Positions 48,774 to 59,741 of a DNA stretch of 64,000 nt are shown here, in pieces. The notes under the pieces were generated by a model, which saw only the letters and a program-made list of their open reading frames with translations, was not told where the DNA came from and made no database searches. The translations under genes and the position numbers were made by a program. Position 1 is the first letter of the stretch, and each line of letters starts with the position of its first letter. Source of the stretch: Taxawa tesnikishii (nom. ined.) (lineage: Eukaryota; Ascomycota; Dothideomycetes; Dothideales); the NCBI GenBank assembly GCA_030247885.1, contig JAPDRO010000012.1:682001-746000 (forward strand), in the 5' to 3' direction.

Positions 48774-49439
48774 ATGTCAGTTCTCGAAGGCGATGGGATG
48801 GGTGGTTGATACCAATTTGCTTTTCTTCTCGGTTGGTTTGTCTCTGTTCACGGGGATGGTCGATGTGAAGTCTCTATATCTGGTAATACATGTCGCTCTT
48901 TTCTTCTTCTAGGTATGATGGTGCGGAAAATAAGATATTTTACGGACCACTCCTTTTCACCTACACAGTGGCCAGCTATACTTTCCTCACTGATGCTCGA
49001 GTACTGGCTGTATTGGTAGATGCACCAATCACCCACGCCCAGCGGAATGGAGATGATATAAACACTAGGCTGGATAACCAAACATTGGCTCGTTGTCATA
49101 TAGGTATCGCAAACTCGCTAAACCGCGTGGACTCATCTATTCATCAACGCCTCGCCGTTGGAGTCAGAGCGAAGTCACCGTTCATCCTACTCTTTTTTTG
49201 GTGACAGTCCGATCGACCCGCAACGAGTTGCCCCCCCCTTCTCAACCGAGATCCAATGCGCCATGCATCCTCCCTAAATGCCCGTAGACGACTGCGCCTC
49301 GCTCTTGAGTTCCCTAAATATGCCCTTTGAAAAGAAAAAGAAGCCGTGTATGTGCATCAAGGGAAAACACACATGTACGATAGGTACGGGCCCGCCCCGG
49401 CTCAGATGCCTACGTCGGTGACCATTCAAACAGATGCGT
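48774..49439. other. Intergenic between convergent genes
   Basis: About 670 bp at two 3' ends. It is A/T-richer than its neighbours. Small open frames on both strands have no domain. Nothing else seen. Confidence 0.5.
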
Positions 49440-50358
49440 CTAGCAGCCGCGTCGTCCGTGTCGCCACTCATACGGCCAACTGCCAGGCATCTCCTTCGGC
49501 TTGTCTTTCGTAGCGTTGCTCCTCTTCAGTGCACAAGCACTGCCTTGGTCGGGTCGATCATATACATTGTAGATGATACTGAGCGGGACCAACAACATCT
49601 CGATGGTCGTCCAGTGTAGCTTCGGGGCGAAGCACAAATACACGAGTATGTGAAGCAAACCCGTTTGGACGGCGATAAAGACGACGAAGAGGAGCGCACT
49701 GGATTGGTCAGTTTTGAGGAATAAGAGTCGTTGACGGTCACGATAACTCACTGCTTGCAGTTTTGGCACAACGACAGCTGCCTCAAGAGCAGAATCGTGC
49801 AAAAGACGCAAAAAGTCGTGCATGCGCTAGACGTAAACGGTCAGCAATCTGTCTCAATCTGTTCACATGGCCTGTCACACACCCCATAGAGAGTATGTCT
49901 TTAGTGGAGAGCTCTTCATCACCGAAGGCCTGCCTGTCATTGCCTCCAACAGTGGGGCTGGCTCTTTCCCTGAAGTCTTTGGAGGCCAGCCCAAGGTAAG
50001 CAAGGCAGGCAATGATACATGCAAAAACTGCGATGTACCCGAATATTACATGTCGCTTACGTCTCTTCAAGACACCGTGCTCTCGAGCAAGAAGCCTGCC
50101 GTCCAAGACTCCATCTGTTGGAAGCAAGCCTGCTTCTGGGTCTGCCCTTGGGCGTGGAACCGGGTTGACCATATTGCGAGTGGGAAGAGGGAATTGGCGC
50201 TGGCGACCAGGACCGGTCAAAGGGTCTGTTGAGACGGCTATTAGCTCGCGTCTTACTCTGCAAATACCTTTGTCCCCCGGTCATGCTTACTGCAGAAAGA
50301 AAATACTAAGCAATCGATTTGGACTCACCTCGGAAGCCATGGGATGCAGCAGCGACAT
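49440..50358 (-). CDS. Unrecognised Cys-containing membrane protein
   Basis: I do not recognise this family. Four exons are proposed: 50329-50358, 49883-50257, 49752-49826 and 49440-49698, with introns of 71, 56 and 53 nt, all with good donors and acceptors. The polar N-terminus (RANSRLNRPFDRSWSPAPIP) leads to a basic stretch (KRRKRH) and a membrane helix (VIFGYIAVFACIIACLAYLG). A Cys-rich hydrophobic segment (CTTFCVFCTILLL, then LCQNC) spans the second and third introns. Two more hydrophobic segments follow (LLFVVFIAVQTGLLHILVYL and a shorter one) before a basic tail. Within exon 2, about 50110-50210, the N-terminal and membrane parts are in different frames; either two bases are missing or one is extra. 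The gene model is a proposal. Confidence 0.5.
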
Positions 50359-50736
50359 GACCTACGGTTGCATGAGTAGTAGAGCGATTGTTGAGCGCTG
50401 CCATGCTGTCTATATGACATGAGTATATTGGCTGGCAATACTCGACTTGAATTCTTACCTGATCTAAATCGTGCTTGCTTGGTCGTGTTCAATGCAGCGT
50501 AACAACGTTGAAGGTAGTAAATGAGAGCATGTGAGTTACTTACATACGTGAAGGATTCGGCAACCCCGTGCAGGGACGGGGGTATGATTTAGCTCAACAA
50601 GAAGAACGCTTCCGAACGGAAACTCTCTGGATTTTGGCGGCTCACGATCACTATATTACATCGACTGCACCTAACCTAAATCCCATGGAGACGAATGAAG
50701 ACATCCGGGAAGGCACCACGAGTGCAGTTCAGGGAG
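50359..50736. promoter_or_regulatory. Divergent intergenic region
   Basis: About 380 bp between the start of the minus-strand membrane protein and the weak hypothetical gene. No clear element. Confidence 0.4.
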
Positions 50737-50836
50737 TGTGTTCATCCTCCAAGGACGAAGTCCCTCATCGGTATGCAGTATCGCGGACAAACGGTCAGCA
50801 GCCACTAACAAGATTGCGGTCGTTGCTCCAGCTAAG

Positions 50837-51508
50837 ATGTTTGCAGATTCCCCTCTTGTAATCGACTCAAGGTTAGACGCGGACTCACTGGATAACTCGC
50901 GATCGTTCCATGATGTGTTATCTAGCGATGAGAAGCTCGAAGACCGGGCTAGAGAGCCGAACCGTTCCTGCGATGATGTAGAAAACCACGAGACACCGAG
51001 GGCTCGTGAAACTTCCTGTGGTCCTATGTTAGATGGGCTGGCTGTGAGCGCAGCTGCTTCCTCAGCAGTGGTTGTGGCTGCAAAGAGCTGGGTCAGCGGC
51101 GAACAACTCTGCGAAACCCCCGGCCGACGGCAGGGCTGTCCAACCTCGGAACTACTGGACCAGTTGATGCATACAATTCCGACGGTCATCTCATCGCGAC
51201 TCCCTGACGGCACTGTGTTTCGCGACCCCACGGCAATCCAGTTCGTTCTAGGCTGTTGCGCATACGGCACTGCGATGGGCATACTGTGCTGGAACCATCG
51301 CAGAGACAGATACCTTGATCGCTTCATGTTAGGCGGGGCGGTGTTGGTAACGGCCTACGGAGCTGCAAAGAGCTGGGAGTTAGAAGACGTGATACTTGGG
51401 ATACTTCCTTTGACTGCAGTCGTTTCTGTGGCTTTGAGTACGATGTGTCATCGCACAATACGAATTGGAAGGAGTCGGGAATCCATGGGAAGGGTTATGA
51501 TGAATTGA
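50837..51508 (+). CDS. Weak hypothetical protein with C-terminal membrane segments
   Basis: The open frame begins at 50738 with a GTG, so I take the first ATG, 50837, giving 223 residues. The N-terminal half is polar and acidic. The C-terminal half has three hydrophobic stretches (AIQFVLGCCAYGTAMGILCW, MLGGAVLVTAYGAA, VILGILPLTAVVSVAL), which is more structure than a chance frame usually shows. A 218-codon frame on the opposite strand covers the same bases and is Ser-rich; I judge the plus strand better. No family recognised and no supporting intron, so this could be spurious or lack a 5' exon. Confidence 0.35.
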   Translation: MFADSPLVIDSRLDADSLDNSRSFHDVLSSDEKLEDRAREPNRSCDDVENHETPRARETSCGPMLDGLAVSAAASSAVVVAAKSWVSGEQLCETPGRRQGCPTSELLDQLMHTIPTVISSRLPDGTVFRDPTAIQFVLGCCAYGTAMGILCWNHRRDRYLDRFMLGGAVLVTAYGAAKSWELEDVILGILPLTAVVSVALSTMCHRTIRIGRSRESMGRVMMN

Positions 51509-53079
51509 TCCTGTTCGCTCCGGGACGGTTCGCTCAAGGACGAGAGACATCGACCAAGCGTCGAAACCTCGAGAGTTACTCGATGTTCTGTTGAAGATAA
51601 GACGGGTCACTTTAGGGTTGTTTTCTGGTACACGTGTGTCTTGAAGCCTGCAGAGTTATTCCCGTTTTAAGCCGCCGTTTAGCTCATTTCTATGAAAATC
51701 CAGAACTCCGGGATACAATCTGTCCTTTAGATAAGCCGCGGTTCTGCTCAATGAAGCGGAAATTCACATCTGTTACTTACTGTAAAGCTATTTCGAGACA
51801 TCGTTGCGGCGTCGAAGAGGTCATCTTACTAGTTCCTTCCTTCTCGATATTAGATAGCGGCCATCGTCAGCGGGCCGTATTCCTCGCATGACTTGATTCG
51901 CTATCCTGTCATCACATACGTTCATACCGTTTACGCCACGTTTGTCACCTACAATACAAATCCACGTTCTTCCTTCCTCTCCAGGTAAGCTTGAACACAT
52001 CAGGCAGTTTGGAAAGAGTCTCATTCTGTGGGAACAAACGTATCCTCAACAAAGGCATTGCTTAGGCGGATTTCTGCGCCGCCATGTATTTGTTCTAGTG
52101 AACTGTGAACGTGGCTAAAGCCCACGATTTGCTATTTTAACACGCCCTTGTATCGGAAAGGTAGTGATCGCGCTCTGTGACAGCCCTCTACAATCCATAG
52201 GAAGTGACTACGTGCCTCTCGGTTTCGGTTTTGGCTTCCTATAACCTATGCAAAGGCTCGTTTGCCTTCGGTTCGACAACAGTAGCGCAACATCCTAGGA
52301 TAAAATGATGGAGTGTACGTTCTAGGAACGCTGGGAGATAGCGGAAGTTTCCTTCTACATGCTTGCAAATAACGTTAGCCTATGCCTAATAGCTGCACAC
52401 GCATATTGACCTGGTCTTCTTGCACCGTTGGAGTGCTCTGTTCCGGTGTTGGCCTGGCGACCTTCGGGGAAAAGAGCAAAAGAATTCGATCATCTATCGG
52501 ACCGAAACTCGCTTTGGCTGGTTCCACGAATTTGGTGGTCTGTTTGGACCGGATTGGAGTGGATTGGATTAGATTAGTTTGTTATCGGATTTGGATTTGA
52601 TTGGGTTGTCGTCGTGGTTTGTTTCATGTTACGACGTTGGTGGGATCCGAACTCGGTGCCTCTAAGAACGTGGCCCCATCGCACGCGTCAGTTTGATCTG
52701 ACCCTTGTGGGACGCCTTCTGACTCCGTACGATGGGAGCACACGATTTGTTGCCGATTGGCTATTCAGTCGGGGATTGTAGGATTGGTGCGATGAGGAAT
52801 ACAAGAAAAGCTCTATGGCTGGGTGGGCCGGCACGAAGGTGGCCGCATTTAACTAGGTTACTACGAAATCGTCATATAGGATACAAGTGGTCCAATCTCA
52901 TGTGTGGGCCCCGTCAGTCGAGGTCACGAGAAGAGGAGATGTGAATTTGATATGGGGTTTCACATTCACTTCACGCGAATTACTGAATTCGATGCGAGAG
53001 GGAAGAACGGTAACACCAAGCTCCAGAAAGAGAGATACACACCAAACAGCCTGCCAAGGCCGATGACAAGTACAGGCAC
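51509..53079. other. Gene-poor block, 1.57 kb
   Basis: The longest stretch without a likely gene apart from the 1.64-kb intergenic regions, with no open frame above about 85 codons and more A/T than its neighbours. A GGATT-rich patch lies at 52548-52606. A stretch at 52636-52660 resembles the reverse complement of a tRNA B box but no cloverleaf can be drawn. It could be the remains of a gene or a repeat, but I cannot name one. Confidence 0.4.
52548..52606. repeat. Imperfect GGATT/GGATTTG repeat patch
   Basis: Recurring GGATTGGAGT, GGATTGGATT, AGATTAG and GGATTTGGATTTG units. Irregular, probably slippage. Confidence 0.5.
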
Positions 53080-54371
53080 TCAAAGACCCATAGCATTCCT
53101 CACCGACTTCATCGTCACAGCTGCACTCAAGCTCGCCTTTTGCGCGCCCAGCTCAGCTGCTTCCTCCAGCTCCCTCGTGCCTCCGCTCATGATCTGCAAG
53201 TACCTTTCTCTGATCGGTGCCAAATGAGCATCAACAGCTTCAGTGACTTTCTCCTTCAGAGCACGCATAGACAAGTCCTGCCAGTCGCGAGCTAGATCCT
53301 GTGGCGAACCAGCCCCGGAAGCGTCCAGATGGTATGCAATGTCGAGCAGGTTGGAGACGCCCGGTCGAGCTGCAGGGTCATATGACACACCTTCTATGGA
53401 GTCGGTGAGAGCGGAGCGCAGCTTCTTGCCTAGGACTTCGCGAGAATCCGTCAGGATGATGCGGGACTTGGGATTGGGATGAGATTTGGACATCTTCAGA
53501 GTTGGCCTGTCGAGGGCCATGACTCGTTTGGCCGGTGCTATATGATGAATTAGTCCATTGTTGGGCTTGTTTTTTTTTTTTTGCATGGCCGTCACTCACA
53601 CATCAGCGTAGTGGGTTCGACAAGAACTTTGCCGTGCAAATGGTTGAAACCGGTAGCACATTCCCGGGCGAACTCCAGATGCTGGCTCTGATCATGGCCG
53701 ACAGGCACGTGTGTCGCTCGATGAACAAGCACGTCTGCGGCCATGAGAACGGGATAGGAGAAAAGACCAAGCTTGAGCTTCGTCTTAGATGACGGATCGA
53801 GTGGGTTTGCGTTTTCAGGAAGGTCCAGTTTGCTCTAAGAGATGGTTAGCAGGCATTTGATGCAACGAAGAACTTGTGTACCTTCCACTGGGTCATGCGT
53901 GATAAGTAGCCCATGGATGCCTGGCAGCTCAGAATCCACATTAATTCAGAATGCGCCGGGACCTGAGCATGGTTAGCCTACATAGTATTGCCTGTTAGAG
54001 GGAAGTAATCATACATCAGACTGGTAGAAGATGATTGACCGCTTAGGATCCAGCCCGACAGCCAACAACGTGGCAAGCGTCTCGGTCTTGCATCTTTTTA
54101 AATGTTCCGGGTCTTGATGAAGGGTGATGGCATGCAAATCAACGACCGAGTAAATCAAGGTGTCTTTTTTGGCCGCTTCGTTCTGCAGCTTGACCCATTG
54201 CTGCAGAGCGCCCAGATAATTGCCCAAATGTGGAACTCCTGTCGGTTGGATGCCGGAAAAGATGACTTTTGCAGGCGGGCTGCTGGTGGAAGAAAAGTGC
54301 CTACGACATGGCAAAGATCGGAGTGAACGAGCCGAAGACTGCGCTAAAGAGGCGCGCAGCTTCACGGGCAT
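53080..54371 (-). CDS. MSW1: Mitochondrial tryptophanyl-tRNA synthetase
   Basis: A class I aminoacyl-tRNA synthetase that charges mitochondrial tRNA-Trp. The N-terminus is Arg/Ser-rich without acidic residues ([20 protein letters not shown]), a likely mitochondrial presequence. The class I signatures are PTGVPHLGN (HIGH-type, near residue 47) and KMSKS (near residue 240), with [15 protein letters not shown] in between, typical of TrpRS. Exons: 54015-54371, 53882-53962, 53600-53834, 53080-53537; introns 52, 47 and 62 nt. The sum is exactly 377 codons. The third intron holds a T13 run on the plus strand (53570-53582). It is head to head with RVS161. Confidence 0.94.
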
Positions 54372-54757
54372 TAATTGATTGTTGTTCGAAGAAACATATA
54401 CATATAATACAAAGTGACTAGCTAGATACGGTCGGTATACGCTTGAAGTTGCAAAGGAGTCTCGTCTCGTCTCGTCTCGCTCGCTCGGGGCTCGGCAAGC
54501 GGAAAGTCGGAAGAAGCGCCCGCTCCGTCACCGGACTTGGCATGTCCAAGCTAAGCCAAGCCAACGGAGGAGGAGGAGGAGGAGGAGGAGGAGGACGACG
54601 ACGACGACTGCGAACCACCGACTACAGTCTTGCACAGCCACTGCATACACTCTTCTTGCCCTCTCTGTTGCCTCGGATTGCGGTTCCTGTACCATACGCG
54701 CAACCGGAGAGAACTGAACAATTACAACACAGCTGAGCCGCCGAGCAAACCGCAAAC
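54372..54757. promoter_or_regulatory. Shared divergent promoter of MSW1 and RVS161
   Basis: 386 bp between two start codons. It contains CTCGT pentamers (about 54464-54484) and a triplet tract of GGA then GAC (about 54564-54607). A CATATACATATAATAC stretch 20-40 bp before the MSW1 ATG is A/T-rich and may be part of its core promoter or leader. Confidence 0.6.
54564..54607. repeat. (GGA)n(CGA)n trinucleotide tract
   Basis: About nine GGA units followed by five CGA/GAC units. Purine-rich on the plus strand, so it could act as a polypurine promoter element; that is inference. Confidence 0.8.
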
Positions 54758-55713
54758 ATGTCGTGGGCGGGGTTCAAGAAGAACGTCAACCGGGCAACGA
54801 CCCAGGTGATGATGAAGACTGGTTTGTCTCCCTCTATCCTTCTTCCCAACCCCTCTAACGCTGTCCAGGCCATGTCGAAAAGACCAACGACCGGGACTAC
54901 GAGGTGGAAGAGCGGCGATACCGCACCATGGAGAACGCCGCGAACCGACTGCAAAAAGAAGCCAAGGGCTACCTGGATTCTCTACGCGCGATGACGGCCT
55001 CGCAGATGCGCATTGCTGAGACGATCGACGCCTTCTACGGCGACGCTGGCGCGCGCGACGGCGTGTCGAGGAGCTACAAGCAGGCGGTTGAGGATCTCGA
55101 TGCGGAGACAATCAAGGCGCTGGATGGACCTTACAGAACCACAGTACTGGAGCCCATCAACCGGTTTTGCGCGTATTTCCCGGACATCAACGAATGTACG
55201 TAGTTTTCTTTGTTTCCCCGGAGATCCAATCAGGGTGGGACGTACAAGAGTCGGGGTTGGCAATTGGGACAGCAGAGCACGGGTGGAGAAGTAGGGGCTG
55301 ACCGATGGGGATGAACAGGCATCAAAAAGCGCAACCACAAACTCCTCGACTACGACTCCATGCGCGCCAAAGTAAAGCGCCTAGTCGAGAAGCCCGACAA
55401 GGACGTCACGAAACTGCCCCGCACGGAGAAGGAAATGGAGATGGCCAAGGCCGCATACGAGCAACTGAACGAGCAACTCTTCACCGAACTGCCGCAACTC
55501 ATCGAACTCCGCGTGCCCTACCTCGACCCCAGTTTCGAAGCCTTGGTGAAGATCCAGCTGCGCTTCTGTGCGGAAGCGTACAGCAGGATGGCGCAGGTGC
55601 AGCAGTATCTGGCGGCTGAGACGAGAGATCAGTATGCACAGGGTCACCTGGATAGCAGGGTGGAGCAAGTCTTGCAGGAGATTCGGGATTTGAGTATAGC
55701 GGGCACGGTATAG
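54758..55713 (+). CDS. RVS161: BAR-domain protein Rvs161
   Basis: An amphiphysin-like N-BAR protein that works as a dimer with Rvs167 in endocytic vesicle scission at the cortex. The 261 residues begin MSWAGFKKNVNRATTQVMMK (amphipathic helix 0) and continue with the BAR helices, including RLQKEAKGYLDSLRAM, ETIDAFYGD and YLDPSFEALVKIQLRF. It ends soon after the BAR domain without an SH3 domain, as in Rvs161. Exons: 54758-54821, 54869-55195, 55319-55713; introns 47 and 123 nt. No frame break. Confidence 0.96.
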
Positions 55714-56162
55714 ATGTCGGCGATTGGACAAATACAAGTGTGGTCGACAGCGGGGCGTTAGAGGATGGACGGACGGACAGTCTGGTTGTTGCAAAGCATG
55801 GCAAGTGGGAGCGTTCAACGCGTTTATGAGGTTTTGGTTACGGCGGGCTACGGACCTGCTTGCTGAGGGTATCATCCTTCCTAGTTTCAGTGACACCAAA
55901 ATCATATTCTAGACTCTTTCCAAGCGCCGTCTACCTGTGGGAATGTGCTCCTGCTTGCCTTATGCCGAAAGACTCGCCCGCCCATTGTCTTTGGAAACGA
56001 GACTGTAGCCGCCGGTTGAACGGCTTCCTGCACTCTTATCCCCTTGTTTTGGGCCACCTCCTGCCCAACTTTCGCGGCATGCAGTTTGCTTCTTATTCGA
56101 CCCGCCTTGCTACAACAGACCCTCGGTAGATCAACTCGATGCTTAGATCGGTCCTTGTCTCT
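55714..56162. other. Intergenic between convergent RVS161 and AOS1
   Basis: About 450 bp of two 3' flanks. No gene or repeat seen. Confidence 0.5.
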
Positions 56163-57443
56163 TCAAAGTATCGTCACCGCGTCCTGGCCCACGCCCATGG
56201 CTATAACACCCGAACCGTCAAAACCCGATATCGGAAGCGATCCGTTAACATCCTGCGCAACCACTGGCGCAGTCGGAATCGGCAGCGGCGCTGCGGTGTC
56301 GAAGATGGGATGAAGAGCGTAGATGGGACCGTCAAAGTTCTCACCGTCGAACAGCGCCAAGTTCTGCAGCGGCTGCTCACGCTTTCCCAGCACGTTGATG
56401 ACGTCTTCGGCCAACCTACCCCCTACAAAGGCGGCCGTGGGTACGAGCTCGCTGTCGATGTTCTGCAAGAAGCTACGCAGGAATTCGGACTTCAGAGTCT
56501 CAATCGGCAGCTGGAGCTCTTTATGCTTTTCGGTGGCGAGAGTAGTGAAGAGGGCGAGATCTTCGTGTGAATGCGAGGGCAGCTTCTGATACGTGCGTTG
56601 GAACTCCCAAAGAGCGCGCAGACAGGGGAGCAGCGATGTCACGGAGCGGAGCTTGCGGCGGTTGCGAAGGTATTCTGGAGCTAACGGTGAAGTGTTGGCG
56701 AGGATGAGCGGGGAGTAGAGTTCGCGCTTGGTGACCATTTCGATGTTCTTGCCGTTCTGCTTCTTCGTACTGACGGCGATGACAGAGCGCGTGGCAGTTT
56801 CCGCTTTGAGCTGAGTGCTGACGTTGGATTTCTCGCGCTCCACGATGTACTCGTGACTGATGAGGTCGGCGAAGATGAAGCCGTAGAATCCGTGGATGCC
56901 TGTGGCGTAGAATGGACGGTTGGCGATACGGCAAGCTGCGTTGATTTGGCCCATTGTCGCAAAGTCGAGATCGCACGCTATGATCATGTCGAAAGTGCTG
57001 TAGAAGACTGGGTCCTTCTGACTAATTTCGCTGGTGTCTGCATTGACGGAAACCCTCGGGTTCAGCTCCTGCAAACGAGGGACTGCTGCCTGTGCGCGAC
57101 TGCCTCCGACATCCTCGTCGCGGAGAAAGTACTGTGCACCCAGATCATCGTCGCTAATGATACCGCTGTCGACAATGGTAAGAGAATTGATGCCATTAAG
57201 GATGAGGTTTTTGGCGATCTCTGTTCCGACGGCCTTGACGGACACGAGCAGAATGTTTGCAGATCGTATCCTGTTTTGCGCCTGGACTCCCCACAAGCGG
57301 ATTTGGCGATCGTAGAGAGCGATCTCATCTGCGCTGATCGTCTGAGCCTGTGCGATAGCAGCTACTGTCTGCGCTGCCGCGTCTGGAAGTGGAGGAGCGC
57401 CATCGACGCTGGGGTCTTGATGTCCATTTGTTGACTGATTCAT
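56163..57443 (-). CDS. AOS1: SUMO-activating enzyme subunit Aos1
   Basis: The non-catalytic half of the SUMO E1, which pairs with Uba2 to adenylate SUMO in the nucleus. The E1 signature ALYDRQIRLWGVQAQNRIR is at about residues 42-60, followed by the Rossmann region (AKNLILNGINSLTIVD, DDLGAQYFL) and the FDMIIACD strand. As expected for Aos1, there is no catalytic Cys domain. The C-terminal FVGGRLAEDVINVL helix is typical. Single exon, 426 residues from the ATG at 57443; the open frame extends upstream to 57497, but only from a TTG codon. Confidence 0.93.
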   Translation of the reverse strand: MNQSTNGHQDPSVDGAPPLPDAAAQTVAAIAQAQTISADEIALYDRQIRLWGVQAQNRIRSANILLVSVKAVGTEIAKNLILNGINSLTIVDSGIISDDDLGAQYFLRDEDVGGSRAQAAVPRLQELNPRVSVNADTSEISQKDPVFYSTFDMIIACDLDFATMGQINAACRIANRPFYATGIHGFYGFIFADLISHEYIVEREKSNVSTQLKAETATRSVIAVSTKKQNGKNIEMVTKRELYSPLILANTSPLAPEYLRNRRKLRSVTSLLPCLRALWEFQRTYQKLPSHSHEDLALFTTLATEKHKELQLPIETLKSEFLRSFLQNIDSELVPTAAFVGGRLAEDVINVLGKREQPLQNLALFDGENFDGPIYALHPIFDTAAPLPIPTAPVVAQDVNGSLPISGFDGSGVIAMGVGQDAVTIL

Positions 57444-58130
57444 GGTGAGAGCGTCCGTCGAATGGACGAGAGTGTTTTGAGGGAAGACGTCAAGCAAGGC
57501 CAGATAGAAAGATCAGCGTAATGAAGGGTCTTGGCGCTGTCTGGCGACTACCGTAAGCTTCGGGAGGCGCAAGTGAACGATTATAAGGAGCGACGAGATG
57601 TCGCAAGTGGGTTTTTGATGGAGAACCACCTTTTGCTGCGGAGTAATTGTACACGAAACTGATGAAACGAAGCCGGTAGACCAAAGAGATGTTACAGAGC
57701 GAAGGCGCAATGAAGGAGACGGGGGCAAATGAAGGGTTTGGATGTTCGCTGCATGAGGACCAACAAGGAGTGAGCGAAGAAGCGTAACATTGAAGCACGT
57801 GCCATAAACGATAGCAACCTTATTTTTATCGGCGGGTTGCCCCGGATTGGCGTGTGCTACCGTAGCCCTGCGTCAACGAATGACCGACAGACGGCCGCGC
57901 ACGGCGCCTAAAGCCAGTCCTACATTCCAAACCACCACCACCGCTCAACTGCCACCTATACGGAGCCTATGCGCGAGTCATTCTGAGGAGGTTATCTGTA
58001 TCGATACCTTCACCTCTCTTGCTTCGTATTCGCTTTTTCTGACTCGTTCTACTACTACTGAGCGACGTCCCCTTCTAACCGAGTACCCCTCATCTCCTGT
58101 GTTTCAAGCGCTCCACGAGACCAAGGCACC
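57444..58130. promoter_or_regulatory. Shared divergent promoter of AOS1 and the unknown gene
   Basis: 687 bp between two divergent starts. Open frames on both strands (57490-58401) overlap and look non-coding. Confidence 0.5.
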
Positions 58131-59726
58131 ATGGCGGATCGCAGACCTCTCGTGTCTTTCACAGTATGATCCTGCCGTTCACCTCGTGTGCTTAAATCTC
58201 ACACATGCCAGAACGGCGACTACGATGACCCTCCGGCCTCCGACGCCACCGAATTTCGCGAAAGCGCAAGGCAACTCGAGCATCTCCAGGCATCTCTCCA
58301 AAGGCTTCGCGAACGGGCAAGAGCGGCTGAGGCTACGTCCTTACACCACTTCTTCGAAGATGCACCGAGGCTTTCTCGCCGCAGAAGACACAGATCCATA
58401 GGCAACGAGTCCTCCGGTATGTCGGATATAGAAGACGGCCGCAGCAGTCGCACGGCCAAACGTCGCAAGCTGCGCCACAGTTCGCCAGCTCCAACGCAGA
58501 CATACAAGTACGGCCACTATGGTCAAGTCGAGTCTGGGCGCCTCAAATTGGTGCTCAAGGGTTGTGATGGAGGAGTACACACCGAGGGAAGAGGAACGGT
58601 CACCTACACGCCGGCAAACATCCTGAAACATGACAAGAGTGTATACTGCACGCAACGCGACCAGTGCAACATCATCCTTCGTCACCACGACGATACTTCG
58701 TTCTCTCTCGAGAAGTTCTTCGTAGTTGCCCCGGAGAGTGGCTTCACTGCGCCGTAAGCTCACGGCTCTTACACTCTTGCGGATTCGGTAACTGAACCTT
58801 TGACAGGGTAGAAGAGGGTATCGTACACGTGGCCATGAACTACGAAGATCTTCAACCATACCTTGAGGATTTCTGGATTCGACCCCGCCCACCACGTCTG
58901 CCAAGCCCACCGGTTCGGTCAACGCATGTTGAACGCCTTACACTTCTGGAAAGCCTTCAGGACCCGGAAATCAATAGAGTCCTCACTCGCTCTCCCAACC
59001 GCCACGCTCCGTTTGCCCAGGATGACCGCTCCCCAACTCCTCCTACACCTGATGACGACTATGCGCAGGAATCTTGGGAACGTTCGGCAGGAGACTCGCT
59101 TTGGCGCGTGCCACTAGAACCCATGAGACGTTCAGGTTTTCAGAGTCGTGAGGAGACGCCGTCATTTGACGACCAGTCCGATTCCGAATCGAACGACTGC
59201 AGACCTCGAGCGCGACTGAGTTTTGAAGAGATCACATGGCCCGAAGACCCTACGCCTGGCCCCATACTCGCCGACCGGAACAGCAGAGATCGACATGTGC
59301 GGATGATGGACGGACAAGGTTATGGTAGGGCTCGAAGGCATCGTCGTATGCATTCAGAACTAAGACATGGTCCCATGCAAGACCACATAGCAGGAGATTT
59401 CGACTCAGGGCGTAGCAGAGTTACTACGGCATCCTTCCGCATCAGCCAGGGAAGGAACAACGTCGCCATCAAGTTTGATCCACCAGTGTATGTGCTTCGA
59501 CAAGCTCCGAGGAACAACATGCTAATTCAACGACCAGGGCCGGAAGATTCATTCTTCTCAAGCTGCAGTCGGACCGCCCAGGCAAGAATATTGACATTCA
59601 AACCGTTATCGCTTGTGGATATGCCGGACCCAGGTATGACGTTATGCTATCGATACGAGACCTCTGCTGACTATCTTCTCAGATTCTTCCCGGCCGTCGA
59701 GTGCAGATGAACACTGTATGTTGTAG
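58131..59726 (+). CDS. Conserved-looking fungal protein of unknown function
   Basis: I recognise the style of a fungal-specific family but cannot name it. Four exons (58131-58163, 58212-58753, 58807-59633, 59683-59726) sum to exactly 482 codons. The order is a short N-terminus, a coiled-coil-like helix (FRESARQLEHLQASLQRLRE), a basic stretch (TAKRRKLRH, a possible nuclear signal), then a globular-looking core with YKYGHYGQVESGRLKLVLKG, SVYCTQRDQCNIILRHH and LEKFFVVAPESGFTAP. The C-terminal half is charged and mostly disordered. The last intron is optional: without it the frame stops at 59710. I prefer the spliced end because the donor (GTATGA), branch (CTGAC) and acceptor are good. It ends 15 bp from the SARAF stop. 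Confidence 0.7.
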
Positions 59727-59741
59727 GCCTGCAAGATGAAA

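Noticed and set aside
52636-52700. tRNA-like sequence (GGTGGGATCCGAAC, reverse of a B box)
   Set aside because: The bases flanking the would-be T loop do not pair, and no A box or acceptor stem fits. Not a tRNA gene.
57444-57497. Extended N-terminus of Aos1 starting at 57497
   Set aside because: It begins from a TTG codon; the first ATG at 57443 gives a normal-length protein.
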